Source of the DNA: an uncultured Alphaproteobacteria bacterium
GTDB lineage: Bacteria; Pseudomonadota; Alphaproteobacteria; Rhodobacterales; Rhodobacteraceae
Direction: 5' to 3'
NCBI GenBank assembly: GCA_902537215.1
Contig: CACBAM010000008.1
Coordinates: 1-64,000, forward strand
Length of the DNA: 64,000 nt
The position numbers were made by a program, and so were the translations under genes. Each line of letters begins with the position of its first letter. Position 1 is the stretch's first letter. This document shows, one piece after another, positions 18,469-27,208 of this stretch. The notes below the pieces were generated by a model, which made no database searches, had not been told where the DNA came from, and worked only from the letters and a program-made list of their open reading frames with translations.

Positions 18469-20888
18469 ATTGATCTAAGTATTTTTCTATCAAAATTTGC
18501 TGACGTTTTCACATTAGACATTCTAAAAGACAAAATGGTCGCGAAAAATGAAGCAATATTGGCAATAATCCAGATTTGTAGCCAATATTTTGGAAAAACT
18601 TGTATTGGTATCCTCCATCCAAAAAAATTTGGGTTTATAACCTCTGATAATATAAAAGCTATGATCACACCCATCCCAATAGAAAGGAAACAGACCATAT
18701 TAGTCAAAATATAGATCTTCAATAGCTCCAAACGTATAACCTGATTTACTGAAAAGCCAATCAAATAGATTGGTAGGAGATCTTTTTTCCTCAATTTATT
18801 TATACTAATTAGATTAGTGTAAAGAGTGAACGCTGCCACAAATAAAGTTATTAAGGCGAGTTGAAAACTAATCTTGAAAGTATTATCAAAGATCCCAAGA
18901 GAAATTTTTCGCACTTGCTGCGGATTGATAATTGTTTCTGAATTAATCACAACCTTTGATGACAATTCATTGAAAAAATTTAAACGATTGCTTTCGGCAA
19001 GTTTTACCGCAATGGTGCTCGGAATTTGAGATGAAAAAAATGTTTTAAAAAGTTTAAGTTGCATCATTAATTGATTATGCGGGTTGCCATAATCTGCGTA
19101 AATTCCACCAACCTGGATGCGTATCTTTTTGTCATTAATTTCTAATTCCAAAAAATCGTCCAATTTTATTTTTTCGCGGATAGACAACTGTTCGCTCACA
19201 AAAATGGTCTCTCCATTTCTTATCCTATCCCAGGCATTTCTTTTTTTGTCTAATAAAGGCCAATTTTCTTCATAAACTGATGAGGGATTGAACCCATAGA
19301 TCTCGATCGCTTTTTCATTATATCTACCGTTATTTTTTATAATAGGATAAGCCTCCCCATCATATTTTTTAACCACATCTTGTATTTTATTGAGCTGGCG
19401 CTCGTTCGCTATATTTATATAATATTCAGCGAAGATCCTATTCTCCAGCCACTCTACAAAAGTTGATTTGAAGCTTGTTACCATTCCGTGAACTCCAACA
19501 TTTATTGATAGAGCTAAGAAAAAAGCGATATAGCCTGCAAAAAGAAGAGCACCAAATTTTTGAGTATCTCTGAGCAGCCAAAAAGATAGTACAAATCGTT
19601 CTGGTAGTTTTTTGGCGATGAAAAACAAAAACAGTTTTATAAGTAAAGGTAGTAAAGTACAACCAACGACAATTACTGATCCTAAAAATAGGAAGTTGGC
19701 AACTTTTATGTTGGAAGTCATTGATAAATAGTAAAAAGTGAAGGTTAAGGGTAAAAGCATTGCATAAACAATGATAGAAAGACTTTTCCCAAAGTGGAAT
19801 TTTTTATAACTAGTCTGCTCTATTGGCCTTAAATTATCAAGCTTTAACAGGGCCCTGGAGCAAGATAATAAGGTGCCTAGGCCGGCTATCAAGACACTAT
19901 AAAAGTACCAACTAATTGATAAGTCAATTTTTCCATCTATTGGACTATTATAAATATTTGAGATCGTGTTATTTATATCTGGAAGAAGTTCTCGGGCTAG
20001 CAGAAAACCGCCAAATGCTCCGATCGAACCAGAAAATAATGAAATTAAAAGTAACTCTGTCACAAGAGTTAAATTAATCAGTGTTCTCTCAATCCCTATC
20101 GTCTTCAAAATTTTTACGGTGAGTCTTCTCTGGTCATATGCCATACCGACGCTGGTATATACAATAAACATGCCGACAAAAAAGGAGAGAAATCCGAATG
20201 CTCTAATGTTAAATGTAAAGCTTTCAGAGATAAACCTGAATTCTCCAGCACTATTATCGTCAATCAACATTAAATTTTTAAGTGGGAGCTTATCAAGAGT
20301 GTTCAAGCTTTTATTTATATACTCAAAGTATGTAAATTTTCCTTCCATATTTAGTAGACTTTGGACCGAAGCAATATCACCTATTAAAGTATCTTCTGGT
20401 ATATGAGCGAGTTCTATCCTTGTAAAATTAGGAAGTTGATTTGTTATTTTTTCAAAAGTCTTACCAGAGCCAAATAGTAAGGCCTCACCATTAGCGTACA
20501 TTTCTAAAAAATTGCTATCAGCAAGAGTTTTTCCGCTAGGTAGTATTTTTTTTCCATCTGCTAAAAGATCGACGCCCACAATAATAATATTTGTGTTTTT
20601 TAAAGGTGCCCGTATCACGGGGTTTACAAGCCACCCACTGAGGCGCAATCGAACATAATCGTTCTGACTTACATAAGGTAATTCCCTATCAATAACTATA
20701 GGCTTGAAAGCCGTTTGTAAGAGATCGATCGATCGTTTTTGTGCTTTAATGGTTTGGTTGTTCACAATGTCTACGCTCGACCAAAGAGTTGAGGCTATCG
20801 CTATACCTAATATTGTGAAAAAGAGTTGCCCCTTTGCTTTTTTCCAATTCGCGACAATTACTCTAAGTACTAGAAAAAATTGGTTCAT
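18465..20888 (-). CDS. FtsX/MacB-type ABC transporter permease (AttFG-like)
   Basis: 807-aa inner-membrane protein. One membrane segment near residues 17-35 is followed by a ~200-residue extracytoplasmic part, then a cluster of helices (~235-370), further helices (~385-470), a second extracytoplasmic domain (~475-680), and a last set of helices (~690-800). This is the two-FtsX-domain layout of ~800-residue permeases (YbbP-like). By context it corresponds to AttF plus AttG in one chain. It is translationally coupled (4-bp overlaps) to the ATPase upstream and AttH downstream. Such exporters move lipids or lipid-linked molecules; the cargo is unknown. Confidence 0.8.
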   Translation of the reverse strand: MNQFFLVLRVIVANWKKAKGQLFFTILGIAIASTLWSSVDIVNNQTIKAQKRSIDLLQTAFKPIVIDRELPYVSQNDYVRLRLSGWLVNPVIRAPLKNTNIIIVGVDLLADGKKILPSGKTLADSNFLEMYANGEALLFGSGKTFEKITNQLPNFTRIELAHIPEDTLIGDIASVQSLLNMEGKFTYFEYINKSLNTLDKLPLKNLMLIDDNSAGEFRFISESFTFNIRAFGFLSFFVGMFIVYTSVGMAYDQRRLTVKILKTIGIERTLINLTLVTELLLISLFSGSIGAFGGFLLARELLPDINNTISNIYNSPIDGKIDLSISWYFYSVLIAGLGTLLSCSRALLKLDNLRPIEQTSYKKFHFGKSLSIIVYAMLLPLTFTFYYLSMTSNIKVANFLFLGSVIVVGCTLLPLLIKLFLFFIAKKLPERFVLSFWLLRDTQKFGALLFAGYIAFFLALSINVGVHGMVTSFKSTFVEWLENRIFAEYYINIANERQLNKIQDVVKKYDGEAYPIIKNNGRYNEKAIEIYGFNPSSVYEENWPLLDKKRNAWDRIRNGETIFVSEQLSIREKIKLDDFLELEINDKKIRIQVGGIYADYGNPHNQLMMQLKLFKTFFSSQIPSTIAVKLAESNRLNFFNELSSKVVINSETIINPQQVRKISLGIFDNTFKISFQLALITLFVAAFTLYTNLISINKLRKKDLLPIYLIGFSVNQVIRLELLKIYILTNMVCFLSIGMGVIIAFILSEVINPNFFGWRIPIQVFPKYWLQIWIIANIASFFATILSFRMSNVKTSANFDRKILRSI

Positions 20889-21556
20889 TTCTTTGATATT
20901 TTTCTTGATTTAAGCTCTAGGCACACTTCCAATTTGGAGGCGATTGCAAGTGAATGCGTTATTACGACTAGGCTGGTGTTATACTTTCGATTTATGTTTA
21001 AGAGCATGTCTAAAACTATTTTTGAATTCTTTTCATCCAAGCTACCAGTTGGTTCATCCGCAAATAAAATTTTTGGTTGAGCAGCTAATGCTCTTGCTAT
21101 AGCTACCCTTTGCTGTTCTCCTCCAGAAAGATTTTCCGGCCACTCCCCCAGTAATCTGGCAATTTGGAGATCGTCAATGATTGCGTTGATATATTCGTTA
21201 TTATGCTTCTTATTAACCCTAGATTGAAATTCAATATTCTCTTTAACAGAAAGACATGGAATCAAATTATATTGTTGGAATATAATCGCTGTCTCGTTCA
21301 GCCTCAATAAAGCTTGAGCAGATGCTTTAAGATCCCAAAAGTTTTGATTGCCAACAAAAACCTCACCGGTAGACGGTTTCTCGAGCCCCGAAGCGATATG
21401 CAAAAGTGTCGACTTTCCAACGCCGCTCTCACCTATAAGAGCGTAGCTGGTGGAGGCGCAAAAGTTGATATTTACATCGGTAAAAAGCTCAAGGGATCCT
21501 GATTTTGTGAAAAAGATTTTTGAAACATCCTTTATTTCTACAATGTGATCTTTCAT
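20885..21556 (-). CDS. ABC transporter ATP-binding protein (LolD/MacB/AttE type)
   Basis: 223-aa nucleotide-binding subunit. Walker A is ALIGESGVGKSTLLHIASG (~36), the Q-loop is IIFQQYNLIP, the signature LSGGEQQRVAIARAL (~139), and Walker B ILFADEPTGSLDE (~160). The LFADEPTG form and the short length are typical of the LolD/FtsE/MacB class that energises FtsX-type permeases, consistent with the permease directly downstream. The ribosome site AGAGG precedes ATG 21556. First gene of the three-gene exporter operon. Confidence 0.9.
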   Translation of the reverse strand: MKDHIVEIKDVSKIFFTKSGSLELFTDVNINFCASTSYALIGESGVGKSTLLHIASGLEKPSTGEVFVGNQNFWDLKASAQALLRLNETAIIFQQYNLIPCLSVKENIEFQSRVNKKHNNEYINAIIDDLQIARLLGEWPENLSGGEQQRVAIARALAAQPKILFADEPTGSLDEKNSKIVLDMLLNINRKYNTSLVVITHSLAIASKLEVCLELKSRKISKK

Positions 21557-21634
21557 CGCCTCTAACTTCTCCCTGATTTAAGAAATGTATTATTTTGAAT
21601 GAAATAGTAGAGCTTTTAAATCTTTCAATGCTTA

Positions 21635-21647
21635 GACTATCTTAGTC
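21635..21647. promoter_or_regulatory. 13-bp dyad, candidate operator upstream of the exporter operon
   Basis: GACTA-TCT-TAGTC is a perfect inverted repeat in the 163-bp gap between the HxlR gene and the exporter ATPase gene. On the minus strand a promoter-like TTGAAA-16 bp-TATTTC lies between it and the ATPase start. The neighbouring HxlR protein is an obvious candidate ligand. Confidence 0.3.
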
Positions 21648-21719
21648 ATTGATACACTATCTATCGTTGAGCTTGTTAACAGAACGTAATCGTAAAATGT
21701 TGTAGAAATTGAAGCTATG

Positions 21720-22160
21720 CTAATTAGCAAGTACTTTAGACAATTTTATATTCTTGTTCTCTTCTGCTTTATTAAACGGGATAACTTGAAGACCGATCTC
21801 TGTAACCTTTTCATTGATCACTCCCGCCATTTTTGGACGTCTTGTATCAGGAACCCATCGATCTGCCCATAAAGAGAGAGAAAGAAAAACTTTGACTAGA
21901 TCTTTGCATCTTTCTGTGGGAACGTACATAGCCCTCTTTTTATTATCCGGCACATAACGCGTAATCAACCTGTTGCTTACCATAGACTTTAATCGCTCTG
22001 TCAATAGATTTCTTGAGATATTGAGATTATTTTGAATAGATTCGAAGTTTTGATTGCCCATCATGATATCCCTTGCAATCAAAAGAGTCCATTTATCCCC
22101 TAAAATTGATAGGGCTGTTGCGATACTGCATTTATTTTGTTGGCTGCCTCTACTTGACAT
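21720..22160 (-). CDS. HxlR-family winged-helix transcriptional regulator
   Basis: 146-aa regulator with the HxlR pattern: CSIATALSILGDKWTLLIARDIMMG (residues ~11-35) and FESIQNNLNISRNLLTERLKSMVSNRLI with the RYVPDNKKRAMYVPTE wing. The first residue block includes the conserved Cys (C11) often used for redox or aldehyde sensing. It lies upstream of, and on the same strand as, the AttH-type exporter operon and may control it. An extended C-terminus (~40 residues) has no recognised role. Confidence 0.85.
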   Translation of the reverse strand: MSSRGSQQNKCSIATALSILGDKWTLLIARDIMMGNQNFESIQNNLNISRNLLTERLKSMVSNRLITRYVPDNKKRAMYVPTERCKDLVKVFLSLSLWADRWVPDTRRPKMAGVINEKVTEIGLQVIPFNKAEENKNIKLSKVLAN

Positions 22161-22363
22161 GTTAATTTTCCCAGTTTTAGTTTACCTTACGTCATGCTAT
22201 ATTGTATCATAAACGGTGACGAAGAAGTCAACATATTTATTTCATGTGTCTCAAGTACACAAAAAAATATCTTGTGGCAAATAATAAAAAAACTTGAAAT
22301 GGTATACAGATTGCAGAAATTTATATTAATACATAGAATCAAAGGCGGCCAGAGAAAAAAATA

Positions 22364-23035
22364 ATGAACGAATTTGTTTATCAAAAAATGTCAAAAAGCG
22401 ATTTGTTGTTCAATAAGAGCGTTAAACTTGAAAAGGAATTTCTTGAGAAGGGTTCCAAGGATCTCTATGACATAATTAAGTTTTGTTGTGCCGTAAAAGA
22501 AAATCCAACCTCACCAAACCTAAAGGATTGGTCAAGAAAGGAGTATAACTCTAATTTAAGCTCTATGGTTTATAAGAACTCAAACTCAGAAAATTCTGAC
22601 TATGATGAACAGACTAAGAAGGTGCTAAGCTATGCTCAAAGAGCTCAAATTTATGCGATGACAGCAATTACAGCCCTAAACTCTGGAAATGGCGAGAAAG
22701 CAGTCTGGAATGCTGTTAGGTCTCAAAAATATCTATCTAACATCCAAGAAATGATGAAAATATCTTTACAGGGATCAGATGGAAAACGACAAAATAGCGA
22801 GGATGCAAACATAAAAGGGTTAGCAAGAAATGATCTTGAAGCAAATGACTTAATAGACGAGTTTGAAAAACTTATACAGATTCATGATAATTATGGTGCT
22901 TTTAGGAGATTGGCTGCTAAAAAATTAGGTGTTCCAGCTGTGAAAGTCACAATAAAGGAAATCAATGAAATTACAAAACAGGTTCACAGGGCCTACGAAT
23001 TTAGCCCAAAGAGACGAAGAAGTAAACAAATGTAA
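22364..23035 (+). CDS. hypothetical protein, unrecognised
   Basis: 223-aa soluble protein with no motif I recognise. The first ~65 residues are predicted helical (repeated charged and hydrophobic residues), 66-85 is Ser/Asn-rich, and residues ~88-140 (KKVLSYAQRAQIYAMTAITALNSG and following) look like a helical-repeat or TPR-like hairpin. The C-terminus is strongly basic (FSPKRRRSKQM). There is no signal peptide or membrane segment. The start ATG has only a weak AGAGAAA upstream. The bactofilin gene follows 88 bp downstream. Coding density and codon use match neighbours, so I believe it is a real gene. Confidence 0.7.
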   Translation: MNEFVYQKMSKSDLLFNKSVKLEKEFLEKGSKDLYDIIKFCCAVKENPTSPNLKDWSRKEYNSNLSSMVYKNSNSENSDYDEQTKKVLSYAQRAQIYAMTAITALNSGNGEKAVWNAVRSQKYLSNIQEMMKISLQGSDGKRQNSEDANIKGLARNDLEANDLIDEFEKLIQIHDNYGAFRRLAAKKLGVPAVKVTIKEINEITKQVHRAYEFSPKRRRSKQM

Positions 23036-23123
23036 TTGCAACTAGCATTTCTTTCTCTCCTATTAGCCTTGATTAAATATAGTTTTAGTGTATTTTTGCA
23101 TGTGAAACATTAGGTACGAAATT

Positions 23124-23528
23124 ATGAATAATTTTACAAATTCTAGCTCAGTCATCTCTTCAGATACCGTCATAAAAGGAAAAATCGACTTTAAAGGGGA
23201 ACTTTTGATTGAGGGTAAAGCCTCTGGTGACATATTGGGGGATAATTTAACCTTAGGTCCGAGTGCAAAGGTGGACGGTAAAATTATTGTAAAAGCAATT
23301 ACCGTTCAGGGTAATTTTACTGGATTTATTCGATCTGATACTGTTAAGTTAGACGCCGGATCCACTGTAAAAGGGGATATTGAACATAGTGAGATTTCAA
23401 TTGAGACTGGTGCAAACTTTAATGGTAAGGTGATAAGAATGGCAAAGCCACAAAGAAAAGCTGGCGAAAGCGAAAGCGCAGAAGATAATCCAATATATTC
23501 TTTAACTGATAAGGCAGTTGCGAAATAA
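23124..23528 (+). CDS. bactofilin (polymer-forming cytoskeletal protein)
   Basis: 134-aa protein whose central ~90 residues form the bactofilin right-handed beta-helix (SSVISSDTVIKGKIDFKGEL, GDILGDNLTLGPSAKVDGKI, IEHSEISIETGANFNGKV). Short disordered tails flank it. Bactofilins assemble nucleotide-free filaments that place peptidoglycan enzymes and shape stalks or cell curvature. The MepA endopeptidase gene 340 bp away, on the other strand, is a plausible functional neighbour, since bactofilins often sit beside LytM/M23 hydrolases. Confidence 0.88.
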   Translation: MNNFTNSSSVISSDTVIKGKIDFKGELLIEGKASGDILGDNLTLGPSAKVDGKIIVKAITVQGNFTGFIRSDTVKLDAGSTVKGDIEHSEISIETGANFNGKVIRMAKPQRKAGESESAEDNPIYSLTDKAVAK

Positions 23529-23856
23529 ATTACTATTTTTCAAGTTTCTGACCCTAACTTTTTTTTTCTGCTGTGCTGCTGGACCTTATGTTGTTGTGGA
23601 GAATTATGGGAACTGGAAAACACTAAGTGTTTCCTCTAAATCAGCTTACGTCACAGGTTTATGGGATGGTTATTTAGTTTTTTTTGGAAAAGAGCTTGAG
23701 GAGAAATATGGCGCTAAATGTAGTAGCGGGCATCTTTCTAGGGTTTCAGATCTTGTAGAAATGGTTGACAACCTTTACCAAAAAGAAATAAACAGAGGTT
23801 TTTCTCCAGCTACTTTATTAAGAGAAAAGGGTCTACAATACCTTTGTGGTCGCTAA
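23518..23856 (+). CDS. small exported protein, distantly Rap1a/Tai-like
   Basis: 112 aa from TTG 23518, overlapping the bactofilin end by 11 bp. Residues 1-~22 are a signal peptide (LLFFKFLTLTFFFCCAAG), so the product is likely periplasmic; the CC pair lacks a proper lipobox. The mature part has two cysteines, with AYVTGLWDGYLVFF, a central Cys-x-x-Gly, and a terminal LREKGLQYLC. This recalls the Rap1a/Tai fold (exported, disulphide-linked helical proteins), but the match is by eye and weak. The overlap argues for co-expression with the bactofilin. Confidence 0.6.
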   Translation: MRNKLLFFKFLTLTFFFCCAAGPYVVVENYGNWKTLSVSSKSAYVTGLWDGYLVFFGKELEEKYGAKCSSGHLSRVSDLVEMVDNLYQKEINRGFSPATLLREKGLQYLCGR

Positions 23857-23864
23857 ATTTAGTC

Positions 23865-24812
23865 TTAATTTTCGATGTGCATAGTTTTAAGACAAGCTTT
23901 TGGCAGATCTTCAGGCAGGTAACATCTTGCATGAGTACATTTATATTTTTTCTTGATTTTAACAGTCTTTTTTATAACTTTCTTCTTCGGTTTAAGCCTA
24001 TCTGTGACCCACCAAGCCAATTGCTTGTCACAACCATCTACATTTTTATACTTATTCCAAAGTGGTGTGTTGATGCAATCTGGCGATCTCTCCGGACACT
24101 TTAGCCTGACATGAAAATGCTCGCTATGACCTCTCTCAGGCCGTATCTTCATAAGCCAAGACCTATCTGTTGATCCAGCGTTTTTACACATCCAAACTTT
24201 TATTGCTGCGTTAACAAAAATTTTATTCACTCTTTCATCTTGCGCTGCAGCCTTCAGAATATTCATGTGTTCTCGAGACCAATTAGAGTTAACATTTTTT
24301 TGATTTTTTGACACTACATTCAGCTCTTTGAAAGATGGTTTGCCGTACCTGTGGTCATTATGACTGTCTTTTATTGAAAGGTCTAAAGTCGCTGGTTTTC
24401 TAAATTTTATATCTACCTCTAAGCCTACTTGGTGAGCGGCATGGCCATAGGGGGTAGGCCCACCTCTTGGGTTGCCAAGATCACCAATATATAATCCCAT
24501 CCATCCAAAATCCGCAACTTTTTGAGAAAGGTCCTTTGTAAAATTGATTAGACTTGGGTGTCCCCAATTACGGCCCCTTTTTGAGTTTATGTGTTGCCAT
24601 GTTTCTCCCTTAACTGGTAACTCAATGCCTCCATTTAGACATCCTTTATTATACTTTCCGACACTTTCAGACGTTAATTTTGTTGGGCTTGTGAAGTTAC
24701 CAAAAATTTTTTTTGCCAATACTTTATCCGATGCATCATGGGCGAGGGCTGCGCTCATAAGGACCGAAATGCAATATATTTTAAAAAAAAGAAATCCTTT
24801 TAATGTAACCAT
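23865..24812 (-). CDS. mepA: penicillin-insensitive murein endopeptidase (M74)
   Basis: 315-aa exported peptidase that cuts DD- and LD-crosslinks in peptidoglycan. A signal peptide (GFLFFKIYCISVLMSAALA) ends near residue 24. The LAS-type metallopeptidase motifs are present: GHAAHQVGLEVDIKF (first His, Asp), KIFVNAAIKVWMC, and SEHFHVRLKCP (HxH zinc and catalytic pair). Cysteine residues in the C-terminal half match the family disulphides. It ends with a basic ~45-residue tail that includes a second Cys cluster. Convergent with the bactofilin-linked small gene (8 bp gap) and divergent from the aminotransferase. Confidence 0.93.
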   Translation of the reverse strand: MVTLKGFLFFKIYCISVLMSAALAHDASDKVLAKKIFGNFTSPTKLTSESVGKYNKGCLNGGIELPVKGETWQHINSKRGRNWGHPSLINFTKDLSQKVADFGWMGLYIGDLGNPRGGPTPYGHAAHQVGLEVDIKFRKPATLDLSIKDSHNDHRYGKPSFKELNVVSKNQKNVNSNWSREHMNILKAAAQDERVNKIFVNAAIKVWMCKNAGSTDRSWLMKIRPERGHSEHFHVRLKCPERSPDCINTPLWNKYKNVDGCDKQLAWWVTDRLKPKKKVIKKTVKIKKKYKCTHARCYLPEDLPKACLKTMHIEN

Positions 24813-24911
24813 TTATCGTAAGTACTCCTCAAAATTTAAAACTGTAATATAAAATAACACCCAAATAAGCATTAGACTCTAATTTTTGGAAGTTCAATAT
24901 AAAATCTTTAT

Positions 24912-24940
24912 GAACAGAAATGTTCTGTTAAGCTTATAAT
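24912..24940 (+). promoter_or_regulatory. candidate promoter with dyad at -35, upstream of the aminotransferase
   Basis: TATAAT occurs at 24935-24940, 40 bp before ATG 24981. The -35 position is occupied by the inverted repeat AACAGA-AATGT-TCTGTT (24913-24929), which contains an inner GAACA/TGTTC dyad. That is the classical placement for a repressor or activator operator. It lies in the mepA/aminotransferase divergent region. Confidence 0.45.
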
Positions 24941-24980
24941 GAATCTTGCATTTAATTCATCTGTTGCTGAAGGAGATACT

Positions 24981-26351
24981 ATGAACCGAATAGTTAATTC
25001 AATTGAGGCCAAAGATATTGAAAATCATTTCCATCCGTATACTAACCCCCAATTTTTAAAAGAGACTGGTCCTCATGTGATTTGCAGGGGGGAGGGTGTG
25101 TATGTTTACGACAATTCAAATACAAAATTTATCGAGGGCATGAGCGGTTTGTGGTGTGCATCATTAGGGTTTAATAATAAAGACTTAGTTGAAGCTGCAA
25201 CTAAGCAAATGGAAAAGCTCCCCTTTTATCATAGTTTTGGGGGTAAAGTGCCAGAAGTTGCGGCTAACTTGGCTGAAAAACTTGTTGGAATAGCTCCAGA
25301 AGCATTAGATAAAGTTTTCTTCTGTAATTCGGGATCTGAGGCTAATGATACTGCAATAAAAGTTGTCTGGTACTATCAAAATGCGCTAGGCCGACCCGAA
25401 AAGAGAAAAATTATTAGTCGAAAAAGAGGTTATCATGGGGTAACCATGGTTGCAGGAAGTTTGACAGGGCTACCGTATGCTCAAGACGGATTTGGTTTGC
25501 CGCTAGACTTTGTTAGGCACACGTCTTGTCCGCATTATTTTATAGAAAAACTTGAAGGTGAGTCTGAACAAAATTTTGTGGACAGAATGCTAAAAAATCT
25601 AGAGGAACTTATCCTTGAAGAAGGTCCTGATACTATTGGGGCTTTTATCGCGGAGCCTGTTATGGGAGCCGGTGGTGTTATTATTCCTCCGAAAAATTAT
25701 TTTTCTAAAGTACAGGCTTTGTTGAAAAAATATGACGTGCTTTTTATTGCGGATGAAGTGATCTGCGGATTTGGTAGAACAGGAAATATGTGGGGCTCAG
25801 AAACATTTGATTTAAAGCCTGATATATTAACTTGTGCTAAAGCTTTATCAGGTGCTTATGCGCCAATATCAGCTTTACTCATAAATAAAACTATCGTTTC
25901 TGAAATAGAAAATCAGGCAAACGAACTCGGTATTTTTGGGCACGGGTTTACATATTCTGCTCACCCTATGTCAGCTGCAGTGGCTCTTAGAACACTTGAA
26001 ATTTATGAAGAGAAAAAAATTGTGGAACATGTGAGAAATATGGAAAAAATTTTTATTGAAAGAGTGAAAAACTTCAAAAAATATGATTTTGTTGGAGATG
26101 CTAGGGCCATTGGGTTAATTGGTGCAATAGAATTTGTCTCAGAGCCCCGCTCGAATAATAAGCCTGACCCCAGTAGAAAAGTTGCTGCAAAGATACAGCA
26201 AAAAATCCAAGAAGCAGGTGTTATTTTAAGGTCACTTCCGGGCGACAGTTTGGCGTTCTGTCCACCTTTAATTATTGAAGAAAGTCAAATTCATGAAATG
26301 TTCGATAAAATTGATAGTGTTTTAGGAAGAATCGAGTTTCAAACTTTATGA
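24981..26351 (+). CDS. class III aminotransferase (omega-amino acid:pyruvate type)
   Basis: PLP enzyme of the omega-aminotransferase group, 456 aa. Visible marks are the N-terminal HFHPYTN and GMSGLWCASLGF, FFCNSGSEANDTAIK (phosphate site), ADEVICGFGRTGNMWGSE (PLP Asp) and CAKALSGAYAPISALL with the Schiff-base Lys, then GHGFTYSAHPMSAAV. I chose ATG 24981 because AGGAG (24971-24975) sits 5 bp before it; an in-frame ATG 14 codons upstream has no ribosome site. Substrates in this group include beta-alanine, taurine, putrescine and 4-aminobutyrate; sequence alone does not decide. The SDR follows after 82 bp. Confidence 0.88.
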   Translation: MNRIVNSIEAKDIENHFHPYTNPQFLKETGPHVICRGEGVYVYDNSNTKFIEGMSGLWCASLGFNNKDLVEAATKQMEKLPFYHSFGGKVPEVAANLAEKLVGIAPEALDKVFFCNSGSEANDTAIKVVWYYQNALGRPEKRKIISRKRGYHGVTMVAGSLTGLPYAQDGFGLPLDFVRHTSCPHYFIEKLEGESEQNFVDRMLKNLEELILEEGPDTIGAFIAEPVMGAGGVIIPPKNYFSKVQALLKKYDVLFIADEVICGFGRTGNMWGSETFDLKPDILTCAKALSGAYAPISALLINKTIVSEIENQANELGIFGHGFTYSAHPMSAAVALRTLEIYEEKKIVEHVRNMEKIFIERVKNFKKYDFVGDARAIGLIGAIEFVSEPRSNNKPDPSRKVAAKIQQKIQEAGVILRSLPGDSLAFCPPLIIEESQIHEMFDKIDSVLGRIEFQTL

Positions 26352-26433
26352 TGTTCTTGAAACGAGAAACTAAAAATGCTAAAATCTGACTAAATTGATC
26401 GGAATTGACATAATTTTCTGAGGCCGAAAAAGG

Positions 26434-27174
26434 ATGGTTGATGATCTAGAACAAAAAATAATATTGTTGACGGGTGCGAGTAGAGGAATAGGCCATGCCA
26501 CCGTTCGAAAGTTTTCTGAAGAGAAGTGGCGTGTTATTACATGTTCTAGGCAGGCTTTTGACACAAATTGTCCCTGGCCTGGGGGTGAGGCTAACCACGT
26601 TCAAGTCGATCTATCAAATCCAAACAATACGCTCGAGGCTATTAATGAGGTTAAAAAGCGCTTAAATGGTAAATTGCACGCGCTCGTAAACAATGCTGGG
26701 ATATCGCCCAAAGGCGAGAATGGGGAAAGGCTGGACACTCTAGGAACGGACCTAAGTACGTGGGGTAAAGTTTTTCATGTTAACTTTTTTGCCTCGGTAA
26801 TTTTAGCAAGAGGATTAAAGGAAGAATTGTTAAGGGCGCAAGGGGCAATTGTAAATGTGACATCAATTGCGGGGAGTAGGGTTCACCCTTTTGCTGGTGC
26901 TGCCTACGCTACATCAAAAGCAGCTTTAGGAGCTTTAACTAGAGAAATGTCGAAAGATTTTGGTCCCTTAGGTGTTCGAGTAAACGCTATTGCGCCCGGA
27001 GAAGTTAAGACAGCAATTTTGAGTGAAGGTACAGAAAAGATAGTTGCAGATATTCCCATGAAACGTCTTGGCTTACCAGAAGAAGTGGCTGACACGATAT
27101 TCTATCTATGCTCCAAAGAAGCGAGTTATGTATCAGGCGCAGAAATAGAGATTAACGGAGGCCAGCATGTTTAA
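26434..27174 (+). CDS. short-chain dehydrogenase/reductase
   Basis: 246-aa classical SDR. It contains TGASRGIGHA (residues ~12-21, NAD(P) site), NNAGIS (~89), the catalytic Ser in VNVTSIAGS, YATSKAALG (Tyr and Lys) and APGEVKTAI, ending with the usual ISGAEIEINGGQ-type closing strand. Acts on a 3-oxo or hydroxy substrate, not predictable. It lies between an omega-aminotransferase and a glycerate kinase, a context that would suit reduction of a semialdehyde or a hydroxypyruvate-like product. Confidence 0.85.
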   Translation: MVDDLEQKIILLTGASRGIGHATVRKFSEEKWRVITCSRQAFDTNCPWPGGEANHVQVDLSNPNNTLEAINEVKKRLNGKLHALVNNAGISPKGENGERLDTLGTDLSTWGKVFHVNFFASVILARGLKEELLRAQGAIVNVTSIAGSRVHPFAGAAYATSKAALGALTREMSKDFGPLGVRVNAIAPGEVKTAILSEGTEKIVADIPMKRLGLPEEVADTIFYLCSKEASYVSGAEIEINGGQHV

Positions 27175-27208
27175 AAAATCTATCACCAAAATATTTAGAA
27201 AAAAATAA

